From contig NPFB01000070.1 in the NCBI GenBank assembly GCA_014084085.1, forward strand, positions 1 through 64,000: a stretch of 64,000 bases of DNA, given 5' to 3'. The translations under genes were made by a program, and so were the position numbers. The stretch's first letter is position 1. Each line of letters opens with the position of its first letter. The notes below the pieces were generated by a model. It saw nothing but the letters and a program-made list of their open reading frames with translations. It was not told the DNA's origin and made no database searches. This DNA is from Hondaea fermentalgiana. Its lineage: Eukaryota; Sar; Bigyra; Thraustochytrida; Thraustochytriidae. This document shows, one piece after another, positions 10,101-19,696 of this stretch.

Positions 10101-10840
10101 TCTCTGACGGAAATGTTCTTGCCCTTGGGCTCGAAATGAGCAGTGTCGTAGGCGACTTCATGTCTCTCCAGGTCTTTCTTGAGGGTAGAGAGAGCAGCAT
10201 CAAAGCCAACCTTCGGGTTAGAATGAAGACGCGCTAGCGCTGCAAAGTAGCCTTCCTTGACGACTCTCGAACCTCGTGGTTTGATCATGTCACAATCGCA
10301 ACCCAAGCTTTCCAAAGCCATCCGAGCAATCGTGTAGTCCTGATAGACGAAAGCGAGCCTGTTCGATGAGTCTTTTCGCTTCCCAGAGAAACTAGAAAGT
10401 GCGTTCCCGTAGATAGCCTGTAGAGCTCTCGGGCCATTGATATATCCAGGGAGGGTTAACTTGGGTTGCTCATCGTCCGAATCGGAAAAGAAGTCGTTGA
10501 TGTCATCATCGTCCGCGTCATCAATCATACCCGAGTCGTTGATTCTGGCACTCGCTTGAGAGCAAGGGCTTAGGCCAGCAAGAGACCCGGTACCTGCGGC
10601 ACCTCTTTCTAGCACTCTGTTTGCAACGCCGGCCGCGACGTTGACCTGACCGACCGGCACACTGCCAATGCAATTCATCATCGTCAGGAACTGACCTCTC
10701 TCCGCGACCGCGCAAGATGGCGCGACTGATTCCGACGAGGTGTCAAGTCTGCGTCGAGCCCACGCCGGTACGTGCGAGCGTCCACGCGAGCTAGAGGACT
10801 GCCGGGCCCGGCGTCGCTCCGCGCGATAGTTGTCTGACAA
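7154..10840 (-). CDS. MULE-type DDE transposase-like protein with tandem SIM-like repeats
   Basis: This is a 1228-codon open frame, but its first codon is TTG. The first in-frame ATG is at 10681 (1175 residues), and the frame is open upstream only to a TAA near 10910, so an upstream exon is possible. Residues about 690-930 fit the MULE transposase core. Present are the beta-strand region LLVNAS (Asn712 where the first catalytic Asp is expected), CDMVPG (Asp777) with a downstream WH, and LICEGW (Glu904). The 65/127 spacing fits a MULE DDE core. Residues about 985-1090 hold four imperfect 27-residue repeats with the core V-x-L-V-E-I-D-D, a SUMO-interacting-motif pattern. The Asn suggests an inactive or domesticated protein. 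It sits between members of a surface-protein family and next to a relic of one of them. Family assignment is by motif only. Confidence 0.65.
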   Translation of the reverse strand: MSDNYRAERRRARQSSSSRGRSHVPAWARRRLDTSSESVAPSCAVAERGQFLTMMNCIGSVPVGQVNVAAGVANRVLERGAAGTGSLAGLSPCSQASARINDSGMIDDADDDDINDFFSDSDDEQPKLTLPGYINGPRALQAIYGNALSSFSGKRKDSSNRLAFVYQDYTIARMALESLGCDCDMIKPRGSRVVKEGYFAALARLHSNPKVGFDAALSTLKKDLERHEVAYDTAHFEPKGKNISVRESKIAKRPIWRQELKTVPQISRFESSLFSDKLMTVNEDFKFAAFSEAEQIELLNAGNRCGTAAGAANPQTLARRAKQLAKRLAKIEQMSETTPCTAVQTYECKSKSRVKNHTRQAKSETASVLVNKRAVALNQIHDLDVLCKLVKMIEDEPAAQWTRVWSNTSTNALRLRFVRGLRQSYLHAEASFCNVSLNQAGDTIQYIHSFMDCREDDVQNSFDSFDRDTIIKGVLSLEVLHKNATAWARRNSVPVPKTDKLVFKGRPMQINFTSCETCDFNLIVRRFNNSQRVIVEIINANAEPGSSGHYCEKNARSSESRPVPVEAEDVIRERLKAGADIRSIVNHFDRQQAHFKAKEPGVQIPDRYFICAADVRNVRKKYGLDGRLAESDEDDVDLTVKQSKKKRFYRVYKPRGEAWDNSSKRTHGLDLLKRPSGVYLESLDDPAQVFIAMANDVMVENLQRFGSYLLVNASRNIIPAQGLQLLTVFCIDSLGAGVEVLHVLTNHATVGVYERIFAVLGNLHKDRDYMPRSVMCDMVPGLVTAVRRMWQDVPVYYSTWHVLRAFRGKLDWLQRGPMDAESFRNFKQKIWLLLQDAITTRSRVVLDRSVEAANVLLRDADAEVHAYFVQHYFSSEEKLLWSAAHRNGMHHATYFMPMTTLICEGWRDTIKKWYLQCRPNHRLATLLRALKDLARDRASRSSLQKKMKHTNPSLCSEQTEQVVRTARDVCHLQVSLSNDANSCTSIDEAARVDPIEIDDASSSHGSDRATPSIEEAAPVNLVEIDDASSSHGSDRATSSIEEAAPVNLVEIDDASIHPESDRAASSIGEAAPVDLVEIDDASSPDHDDIFSPVSEMAIGRDAQNSPEYEKRARDDAERFRGDVITRMEADIGGLLAMPLNNVRPDKKPRLCELMITASQLWDKWNGITKQLRAIVQNDDEDSLDPEGNNASENRPRDVQGHRGQQSKKRRRELITGKAMNDLAAKSST
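7608..7885 (-). repeat. Four tandem 81-bp coding repeats
   Basis: Within the transposase-like gene an 81-bp unit (27 codons) recurs about four times. The middle two units are almost identical and the outer two are more diverged. Each encodes an AAPVNLVEIDDAS-like core. The gradient of divergence is what unequal crossing-over or slippage would leave. Confidence 0.8.
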
Positions 10841-10961
10841 TCCTAACCGTGACTCGCTGAGTTTTTTCCCTTGCCCAACTTCACTTTCCGAACTGGTGGC
10901 ATCATCTTATCTGTGAAGACCGAGGCACGCAAGACGCGCAACGCACATGTTAGTCAGTGAT
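10841..10961. promoter_or_regulatory. Short spacer upstream of the transposase-like frame
   Basis: A second-frame ATGATG lies near 10900-10905 (minus strand) and would read about 20 codons before a stop. It could be a first exon if a small intron joined it to the main frame, but no clear splice sites were identified. Confidence 0.3.
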
Positions 10962-11520
10962 TGATCTCGAATATCTGCGTCTCTGTTGTGGACAGAGGCC
11001 GAACACTAGAGTTCTTGGTGAGCTCATTGGGAGGCGCGACAGTACTTGATAAAGAGAAGCTTTCGCAATTCTTCAGATCGAGATCCAGACAATGCGATCT
11101 TGCAAGTGAAGCCAAACAAGGAGTTGGAGGCTCTTCGGTGCCTTTGCTACCACTTTTCGCCTCGTTGTTGGGGAATTCGGGGGAAGCTTACTTGCTACAA
11201 ACATGCTCGACTCGCCCTTGTCATCATCGGAAACGTCAACCAGCGGTGCCTCTTAAAACCGCGGACGCACTGTGTCGACCATAGCTGCGACCACAAAAGC
11301 ACCAGCAATGACTCCCACCAGATTATAGAATTGCTTGACTGTCAACCGACAATCTAAACAACCGATCACATGCTGACGCCGAGCGTGAGCACAACCAGCA
11401 ACACTTGCATATTGATCTCAAAGGCCTCGTCAGCTTTTCAGGCATTGGGCTTGAAGTACAGCGAGACTTTAAGGAAAAAGACGCTGCAGAAATCAGAACA
11501 TCTCCAAGCTGGGAGCTGTG
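10962..11520 (-). pseudogene. Decayed C-terminal relic of an FG-GAP surface-protein gene
   Basis: The minus strand here aligns by eye to the last roughly 190 codons of the complete gene at 1035-6188. Matching blocks include the C-terminal tail (gttcttgg...ctcattgggaggcgcgac against gttcttgg...ctattgggaggcgcgac), the region before it, and the last membrane segments (atctcaaaggcctc, gggcttgaagtac). The order is the same but frames are broken by indels and stop codons, and everything upstream is missing. Similarity fades after about 11520. It is a fourth family copy, truncated and dead, adjacent to the transposase-like gene. Confidence 0.75.
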
Positions 11521-12141
11521 CTGTCACTACACTAAGGTTTATCGTACACTATGCGAGAGTGCGAGGGAAGATATAAGCACGGGTTGTCCCGAAATGGCGA
11601 AAAGGATGAAAAAGTGAAGCGGATTGGAGCCTGTGCGAGCAGGGACAACGATAAAGGGATTTTGACGCGTCATGTCATAGGGTCAAATACAGACAAGAGG
11701 ATTCGCATCGTTTCTAGCCAACAAGCTTGCGTCCCACAAAATACCTTCCATGCACACTCGAAAGCACAGGCAACAAAATCAACACCGGTGGCAGTATCAA
11801 CAACTCCAGTAGCACCACCAACACCACCAGCAGCAGCACCAACACCAACAGCAGCTTTTGAAGTTGATGTGCCGCTCTGATATCCATGTTTGCTCTGCAT
11901 TTATCTTTTGACGAGACACCTGACGACAGAACTTGGCAAAAAAATTCTTGCTTGTCTCAAGAGCACGATCAAGACATTGCACACCTGCCTTTTCTGGACT
12001 TGGGATCCTTCGAGATGATCTCTACGTCCCGTTGAAAAAACGCAACCGTCCTTGATCAAGACAATCTCGTGAATAGATGTCCAAATAAAAAGACACGATT
12101 TCTACTTAGCCAGGCCAGTATTCTTGTTCCCCCCACCCCCC
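11521..12141. other. Gene-free spacer with a CCA/GCA trinucleotide tract
   Basis: No gene is supported. Between about 11770 and 11870 the sequence is a degenerate run of ACC, AGC and ACA triplets, which opens frames on both strands. C homopolymers (12131-12141) run directly into the assembly gap. The 5' flank of the plus-strand surface-protein gene presumably lies here, but its true start is lost in the gap. Confidence 0.5.
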
Positions 12142-12241
12142 NNNNNNNNNNNNNNNNNNNNNNNNNNNNNNNNNNNNNNNNNNNNNNNNNNNNNNNNNNN
12201 NNNNNNNNNNNNNNNNNNNNNNNNNNNNNNNNNNNNNNNNN
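12142..12241. other. Assembly gap (100 N)
   Basis: One hundred N of nominal length. Sequence resumes inside codons matching residue about 83 of the paralogue at 1035-6188, so about 80 codons (240 bp or more) must be missing and the stated length cannot be right. The missing piece is the N-terminal segment nearly identical between family members. Confidence 0.95.
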
Positions 12242-15200
12242 GCGTTGCGGCGGAAGACGTCTGTGCTCCCGTCCCGGACTGCGCTGCGCTCAACAGAGAG
12301 AAAGGCAGCGACGAGTTTTCATGCGGCTCCTGCTTCTCAGGCTACATGAACAGTACGGCGGATGGCGCTTGTCGCTACTATGGCGTGACAACCTTTTCCG
12401 AGAACGAAGTATACCTGAATGCTTTTGCAGACTTTGAACCCATCGAATCACGCAACGATTACGATGGGTCCGAATCAGCAGACACCGATTTCAGACCTTA
12501 TGGCTCGCGTCTCTCTCTCATCCCAAGAATCGACGTCGCACCTCCCAAGATCATCTTGAGCATATCAGACGAGTGGAGCACGGACGCCACTTTGTATTTG
12601 TTTGATGGTTCGAGGAGCGGGCTCTACTATACATCGGATCCTGAGTTTATTCATTCGACAGATGTATATGCTGATGATCTTCCCTTCGTTGACTCGGGTG
12701 ACGACTGTGCACGAACCTTTGCGTTTGGCGACGTGAACGGCGATGAGGCGCTGGACTGGATCGTTTCTTGCACTGGATCCGCGGAAAACTACCTCTTACT
12801 TTTCACTGGCACAGATGACGCAGAGTTTCCTGACTACAATAAACAAGCAGAAATTAAGCTCGCGGGTGTTGGCGCGGACGCAGACGGTGCGATTGACGCG
12901 GTTCTTCGAGCGCATCTTTTCGACTTTACGGGCGATGGACTGCTGGATATTATTCTTGCGCTCGAATCAGGTCAGGTACACTTTCTCAACAACACAGGAT
13001 CTCTTGAGGCGCCGACCTGGACAAGTGCCTTCAACTTTATGCCACCGGGCTTCGAAAATACAAAAGCTCGTGACCTCGCCATCACAGATGTCGATGGTGA
13101 CGGTCGCATGGATGTGCTGCTCATGAGCAAATCAGGTATCCATACGCTGCAAAATATCGGTACGGCGACGTGGCCAGAGTTCGTGGAGCCTGAAACGGAG
13201 ATACTTTCTATTTCCGATGTTCCTACCTCAAGCGGCGGCTTGCTCTCTTTCCTGGTGTATGACTTTTTCAACAAAGGTTACGACGAAATAGCAATTCAGG
13301 CTTTCGATCTCCAAGTGACATATTTGAGCCCGATCCCTGTCCCGACGCCCGCTTTTGCAATGGCGGATGAAGGCATAGAAAGCGTACCGAGCCTAGTTCG
13401 CTGGAGACTTGACAGCTGGTCGGATGAGGAGTCGGTGAGCTTTGTGGACTTTGACGGTGATGGTGACGTGGATGTCCTCAGTGTGATGGCAAACGGGTCG
13501 TCGGGTGTCCTTCAGTACTATCGTAATGAAGGCATAGGTGGTCTTGTCCAGACCACAGTCTCAAACGCAAGCTCTTTGGCGTCCGCCTCGCATGGCACGC
13601 CACACGAGGGCTTTAATCTTCCGGTATCGGCGGCCTCATATATCACTTCGGCAAGTTTTGTAGACCTTGACGATGACGGGGATATGGATATGGTGCTGTT
13701 GCTAGGTGATACACAATTCGCGTTTTACGAAAATGTAGAGGGCAAGTACACGTACAGAGAAGAGGCAAGCGAGCTGATCTTCAAAGTATTCTTTGAGAAC
13801 ATCGACAACAGTCGATATCTTAGGAATGACATGACAAACGCCGCTGCGGCTTCTGAGACCAACCTCAAGGCTAAAAGTATCGCCTTAGACAGGGCAGGAA
13901 ACACAGAGCATGGCGAAGGGCGACGGAGAACATCAGGCGGATACTCCCACGATGATTATGGAACTGGCCAAGGTGGTTATGACGGGACAAGCGAAGGTGG
14001 CTACGATGGAACTGGTGACGACTATCTATGGGCATCATATCTCGTTTTTGCGTCCATGGAATTTGTGAACTTTGAAGGCGAAGGTCTCTACATGTTCGTC
14101 ACCTACATGAATGATGACATCGACGGGATCTTTAAATGTGCTCAGTTCTTATACAATCAGAGCATGAATAGCGAGTTCGGGTCATTTACGCTTACATCTT
14201 CCAAATATGAGCACTTTCCTGCAGGAAGCACCTCGGGCACTCTACTTTTTGGCGATTTCGACGACGATGGTGCCATTGATCTCGTCACGGGCACCTCCAA
14301 AACGTTGAGATTTGTGTCCGATATTCAAAGTGGTGACTCAGGAGAGTCTTCGCGGGTTTCATCATTTGACTTGGGGCTCACTTGGTCTTTCCGTCTTTCG
14401 GCAGTCGATCTCGACGGTGATGGAGATCTGGATATCGTCGCCGAAAGTGGTAGCAGCGGAGGGGAGTTTTACTACTCTTCAAACAATGCATTGCCAGCGC
14501 TCGTGGCCTTCATCAACACCGCAAAGGACTGTCGATCGGAATGCACCGGGAATCGAGCGACTTGCGCTGCATCTGGCTCTGCATCCGAGGACGAGATCTT
14601 TGAGCTTGCAGCTGACGCACAAGGCATTGCAAGTGTCGCGGCGGCCATCGGGACGTGCAATTGCCCTGCCCAGTTCCAAGGTAGTGCCTGCGAGCAATGC
14701 GCGTCCGGCAGGTATGGCACTGGCTGCAAGCAAGTCTGTCCAGACCGTTCTACAACCAATCTCGAGGCAGGGACATTTATTTTCCCCGATACACCAGACA
14801 TTTCGCAGTGCGAGTGTCTTTCTCCTTTCGTCATGAACAACGACTTCGAGTGCACATGCCCTGCGGGATCAGGATACGACGAGACCACAGACACATGCGA
14901 GCTGTGCGCCCGAGGTACGTTCAAGTCCGAACTTGGCCTTGACATCTGCACGCAGTGTCCCGGCAATTCAAGTTTGACCGACACAGATGTCGCAGGAGCA
15001 ACGAACGAGACGCAATGCGCATGCAAGGGAAACTTGGAGCTCTACGACGGAGAGTGCATGTGCGACGCCGGCTATGAGCTTGATGGAACGGGTCAAGTGT
15101 GCTCTGCGTGCAAGGTGGGCTACTTCAAGTCAAGCGCAGGTTTGGGAGCGTGTGAAAAGTGTTCCACGGGGTTCACGACCTTCTCAAGCGGCTCCGCAAG

Positions 15201-17253
15201 CTGCGAGCCAGACAACTGCGAACTTGGGTACGAACGCGAATCGGCCAACCAAACCTGCGTGCCATGCGAGATTGGCACATACCGCGAGAGCCTCGAGGAT
15301 GCAGCTTGCTTTCCGTGTCCTGAAGGTCGTGAATACACGGTTTCGACAGGGACTATCTCCATCCAGGATTGTCTATCATATTCGGGAAACGTAATGATCG
15401 GGAACGAATCCATCTCTTGCTACGAAAACGAGAAGCTCGCGGTCGGCGCCATCTGTGAGAAGGATGGCCTTACTGTCGAAACGCTTTCTATCCGTCAGCA
15501 CTACTGGCGCATTGCCAACACGAGCATTGACATCCGCCAGTGTCCCAGAGACAGCTACTGCGAGCCAAGTAACTCCTCTTCTCGATCTCTGGCGCAGTCC
15601 GGGAACGAAGAAACGAGCAGCACGCTCTACTGCTCTCCGTACCACACGGGCATAATGTGCGCAAGCTGCATGGAAGGCTATGCTTTGAACGGGGAGTCTC
15701 GGTGCTCGTTCTGCTCATCTTCCCGGCAGACACGTGATAAAGCCAAGGTCGTCACCTGGGCGTGCATCGTGATCGTCATTGCGCTGCTTCCAGCTCTTTA
15801 CGTCGTTCACAAGTCAGTTAAGTCGAGACTCCTCACGGCGCGGGATGTGAAGAGTACTTCTGGAGGTCACTCGTGCTTGGGACGCATCATGCGATTCTCC
15901 GACAAGATGTGTGGCTGGCGCAAGGATCCTCAAAGTGTCGCGCAACGCCTCGTTGCCTCCGGTCGAGGCAAGGCTCTGATTCTGCTCAAGTTTGGGCAGA
16001 TCGTCTTTGACGTGGGCGTCACGGTCGGCATGGTGGGGCCAGGAGGCTCCGCCGCAGCTCTCGTTCTCAATTTCAACGTCGGGATCCTCTTCGAATTCTT
16101 TGCTGTCGGCTGTGCAGTCTCGACAAACTACTATGCTGTGCTTGTAGCCGTAACCTTGTGGCCCTTGGTCTGCGCTTTATTTCTCGCTGTGGCCGCGTTG
16201 GTATGTCGCAGAGTGATCGGGCCCTCCATTTCCGTGAGTGAACTCGCGACTCGCGTCTTTACAGAGATTCTGGTGTTCATGTATCCCGGGATCTCAGCAT
16301 GTATTCTCTCTGTCTTTGTGTATAACGCCATCGAACACGAGGTGGATGATGATACTCCGCTTCGCGTACTTCAGCGCGATCCTACGATCGACTTCGACTC
16401 CACGACAAGCCAGTTCATGCGCATCTACGCTGCCGTCATGATTGCGGTGTATCCTGTTGGAGTCGTGCTTGCGCTTGCGCTCGGGATGGTCTTTGAGCGA
16501 CGACTAGACAGTATGTCTCTTGGCTTTCGCCAACTGCTTGTGACTGCGGCTCGTAGCGTCCAACGCAGGTACAGGACAGGGCATGGGTGGTTTGGCTGTT
16601 TGGAGCTTGGCCGTCGTTTGATGCTGACCTCTGGATTTCTTCTTACCCTTCTCGCCAGCTTCCAGGCGGCATCAATCTATCTCATCGCTTGCAGCGTCTT
16701 TTTTCTTTGCGTCTTGCTGTACTTCAAGCCATATGCACGCGAAGATGACGAGGCCTTTGAGATCCTTTCACAAGGGCTGCTATTTGTGCTCGCGCTCGGC
16801 ATCAGCACGCAATCGGATATTCAGATTGCCGGGGAGTCAAGCGATCCTATAATCTTGTGGGTGTCTGTGCTCGGTCTATTTGCGTTCTTGGTTACAACCA
16901 TGGTTGGCACAGTGCGTCCGCGGTATCGGGAGGCACCGCAGAATGAGATTGACGATGATGGCAAGGGCGGCTCAAGCATGTTTGTCGCAAAACGAGCTTC
17001 CTCCGGACTTCCCAACAACGAGGCGGGAAGTGGTGGCAAAGGCACTGAAGAGCCTTCAATTCCTGGTTCGACTGCACTTGCAAAATCGCATGTTCTGGAT
17101 CTCGATCTGGAGGAGTGCAACGGCTTATCTCGAGCAGAGATCGCTGCTCCTCCCAATAGCCCCACCAACAACTCTAGTGTTCGACCCCTGTCTCTTGTTG
17201 CTGAAGTTATCGATGATGCAGAGGTACAAGATGATTCCCTCGAAAGGACATAA
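12242..17253 (+). CDS. FG-GAP/VCBS-repeat, Cys-rich, multi-membrane surface protein (5' end in gap)
   Basis: About 1670 residues follow the gap, beginning [13 protein letters not shown], and end at TAA 17251-17253. The apparent upstream ATG at 12124 is an artefact of reading through N. The order is as in the 1035-6188 paralogue: seven DxDGDG-type loops (including DVNGDEALD, DVDGDGRMD, DLDDDGDMD, DFDDDGAID), a linker, Cys-rich modules, then eight or nine membrane segments (first one near 15750, last near 16850-16920). Two differences stand out. The linker is Gly/Tyr/Asp-rich (GGYDGT repeats near 13970-14030) instead of Pro/Thr-rich, and one extra Cys-rich module of about 60 residues is present near 14950-15130. 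The signal peptide and first Cys residues lie in the gap. The polytopic region is more conserved between paralogues than the linker. Function is not assigned beyond surface adhesion or sensing. Confidence 0.85.
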
Positions 17254-17312
17254 AACTGCAACCTACTTTCAAATTTTTTGCAGATGTTGTTTTCTTTTTG
17301 TTGATGATCAGA

Positions 17313-18383
17313 TTAGATTGTATCTACTTTGATGACGCACCTGTAGCGCACATCGGCGTTGTGAACACGCTCATAGGCTTCGTCAACTTCGTCTGCAGTG
17401 ACAAGCTCGACATCTGGGAGAATGTTATGCTCGCTGCAAAAGTCGAGCATGATTTGGGTCTCTTTCACGCTGGCAATGATACTACCACCGAGCGTGCGAC
17501 GGGTCATGACGAGCGAGACGGGGTCAACAGGAAGCTCCTTTCCTGGAAGACCGAGAAGAATGAGCTTGCCGTTGGCCTTGGTCAGGTTGAGGTACTCGCT
17601 GAGATCGTGCTTTGCAGAAATGGTGTCGATGATCATGTCAATCGACTTGGCCCCCTTGCGAAGCGCCTCGGGATCTTTGACGTCAATGTACTCGTGAGCG
17701 CCCAGTTTGAAGGCGTCTTCCTTCTTCGCAAGTCCACGCGACAGAATCACGACCTTGGCGCCCATTGCGATACCAAACTTTACCGCCATGTGGCCCAGGC
17801 CGCCGAGGCCAGCAACGCCAAGGGTTTGGCCCTTTTCAAAGCCATAATAATGCAGAGGGCTAAAGCAGGTGGCGCCTGCGCAGAGAAGAGGAGCCGCTTT
17901 AACGAGGTCGAGGTTGTCCGGAATGCGTAGCACGAAATCCTCATTGCAGACAATGCCCGTCGAGTAGCCGCCAAAAGTGCTGTTCCCCACCTCGGGGTGG
18001 TGCTCGTACTTGTATTTTGCATTGTAAGTGCCAACAAAGCCCGTGTCGCAGAGCTGTTCGTCACCTCCCTTGCAGGCCTCGCATTCGCGGCAAGAGTCGA
18101 CCATGCACCCGATACCCACGCGGTCGCCAACCTTGAACTTGGTCACCTCCGGGCCGACGGCGCGCACGATGCCGGTGATTTCATGACCCGGGCACATGCC
18201 AGGCCCATCGTAGCACGAGTCTCCCCATTCGCCGCGGACCTGGTGCAAGTCGGAGCTGCAAATGCCCGCGCCCACAATGTCAATGTCCACGTCCTTGGGG
18301 CTCAGCGCGCGGCGCTCGAACTCCTTGCGCTTGAACTTGTCCTCGGGGCCCTCCACGAAAAGGCCCTTCACGGTGCGGCTCAT
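17313..18383 (-). CDS. Zinc-dependent NADP(H) alcohol dehydrogenase, CAD type (array copy 1)
   Basis: 356 residues from the ATG at 18383; the longer frame to 18410 begins with GTG. It is a medium-chain dehydrogenase/reductase of the cinnamyl-alcohol-dehydrogenase/yeast Adh6/YahK class. The catalytic zinc ligands are in GICSSD, GHE and LLCAG, and the structural zinc lobe is C-x2-C-x2-C-x7-C (CRECEACKGGDEQLC). The Rossmann motif is GLGGLGH, followed by LSRG with downstream basic residues, which in this class bind the NADP 2'-phosphate. Expected reaction: reversible reduction of aldehydes to alcohols. It is the most divergent member of a five-gene minus-strand array and lies tail-to-tail with the FG-GAP gene ending 60 bp away. 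Confidence 0.9.
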   Translation of the reverse strand: MSRTVKGLFVEGPEDKFKRKEFERRALSPKDVDIDIVGAGICSSDLHQVRGEWGDSCYDGPGMCPGHEITGIVRAVGPEVTKFKVGDRVGIGCMVDSCRECEACKGGDEQLCDTGFVGTYNAKYKYEHHPEVGNSTFGGYSTGIVCNEDFVLRIPDNLDLVKAAPLLCAGATCFSPLHYYGFEKGQTLGVAGLGGLGHMAVKFGIAMGAKVVILSRGLAKKEDAFKLGAHEYIDVKDPEALRKGAKSIDMIIDTISAKHDLSEYLNLTKANGKLILLGLPGKELPVDPVSLVMTRRTLGGSIIASVKETQIMLDFCSEHNILPDVELVTADEVDEAYERVHNADVRYRCVIKVDTI

Positions 18384-18820
18384 CCTGCTCCTCCTCTCCT
18401 TTGCTGTCACACTCGCCGCCTTTTTCCTGGCTCACTGCCAGCTCAGTTCTCCGCAGCGCAATCGAATCGACGCCAAGCTCCTCTTCTTTCTCGCTCTCCA
18501 CCGCCCCGCGCTCGCTCGTTCACGATTTGCTGCTCCAACTCGCCCAAGAGCGCGGCGTCGCAGGCCAGGTTTCCCGAGCCGGCCCTCTTCTCGAACAACG
18601 CTCGCCTGCCACGAAGCGCCTGCGAACAAGCGCCTGTCGACCGCCGTGACGTCGCCGCCGAGCGCGGCCCCGCCAAGAAGTCGCGGGCTTCCCGGAGGCC
18701 GCCGCGGCTTCCTCATTCTCGCGATGACGCGCTCGACGTCCCTCGCAGCAGCAGCCGCAGCTGCAGCTCGCAATCGCAGCACAGCAGCACCACGTCGCCT
18801 CGCCTGGCCTGGTCTCTCGC

Positions 18821-18897
18821 CTCGCGTGGCCTCGCTTCGCCTCGCGTGGCCTCGCTTCGCCTCGCGTGGCCTCGCGTGGCCTCGCGTCGCCTCGCGA
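18821..18897. repeat. 10-bp minisatellite, about eight units
   Basis: Units CTCGCGTGGC and CTCGCTTCGC alternate exactly on a 10-bp register from 18821, with two degenerate units at the end. The register does not keep a codon frame, which argues against coding. Confidence 0.9.
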
Positions 18898-19150
18898 AGA
18901 GGCGGCGGAGCGGGTTCACGCGCGCCTGGCGATCGAACCGGCCTGCGGCAAAGAAGTGGCACGCGCGGCAGCGGCACGCAGATGCAAGCTGCTGCTGCGA
19001 CGCGGCGGCGGCCTGAGCGACAGCAGCAGGCAAGGAGGTCGCGAAGCCTTCTTCTGGCACGCGTATTGCGTGCTGCTGCCGCGTTGAGGGGGATCAAGGA
19101 GGCCGAAAGCGTTGCTGCAGCGGAGCAGAGAGAGCCATGCTGCTAGCTGC

Positions 19151-19175
19151 AGCTGGCTGGCTGGCTGGCTGGTTG
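19151..19175. repeat. CTGG tetranucleotide microsatellite
   Basis: Five to six copies of CTGG ending in a diverged GTTGG. Confidence 0.8.
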
Positions 19176-19696
19176 GATGGACGTCGCGCTGAAGCCCGCG
19201 AACGAACGAACAGAGGTTCGGTGCTGGCGACAGCGACCAATGGCGAATGCGCGGGAGAGCGGGAGAGTTCCCGCGGACCGGCACGGGCTGCGCTCACAAG
19301 TCGCTCGCTGCTCATGTATCTGTCGACCCCTTAGGGTCAAAGGGTCCGATGACGCGCAATCGCAGGCAAGATCGCAAGATTGCACCGAGATCGATGAATT
19401 ATGTAGTATGCGAAGATGGAGCTAGAACTAGGCAAAGTTTAAGCTATCGTCAGCAGCGCACGCAACAAATGCAACGCTGACGGCAGCGGCTGCTGCTGGG
19501 CAGCGGTCGCACTCGAGGAATGAAGGTCGCGAAAAAAGATTTCGAGCTGGATAGGATTTTATACACCCACCTTCAAAAGCGCGCGCAGCGTTGGCAGAGG
19601 CGACTGCGACTCCGAGGACTCGCAAAGCTGAAGGTGCGTCGCTGAACTGGTCCATCGATCTCCCGTGGTTCAAGTTGCGAAGATTCGCTCTTATTA

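Larger units (their letters stand above)
18384..19696. promoter_or_regulatory. 1.3-kb spacer between alcohol dehydrogenase copies 1 and 2
   Basis: No gene is supported; the many open frames are GC-rich shadows. The left end should contain the copy 1 promoter and the right end the copy 2 3' flank. It contains a 10-bp minisatellite (18821-18897) and a CTGG microsatellite (19151-19175). Confidence 0.45.

Noticed and set aside
11551..11880. 109-codon frame ending in Thr/Pro/Ala repeats
   Set aside because: It starts in sequence next to a pseudogene and its only notable part is a CCA/GCA microsatellite.
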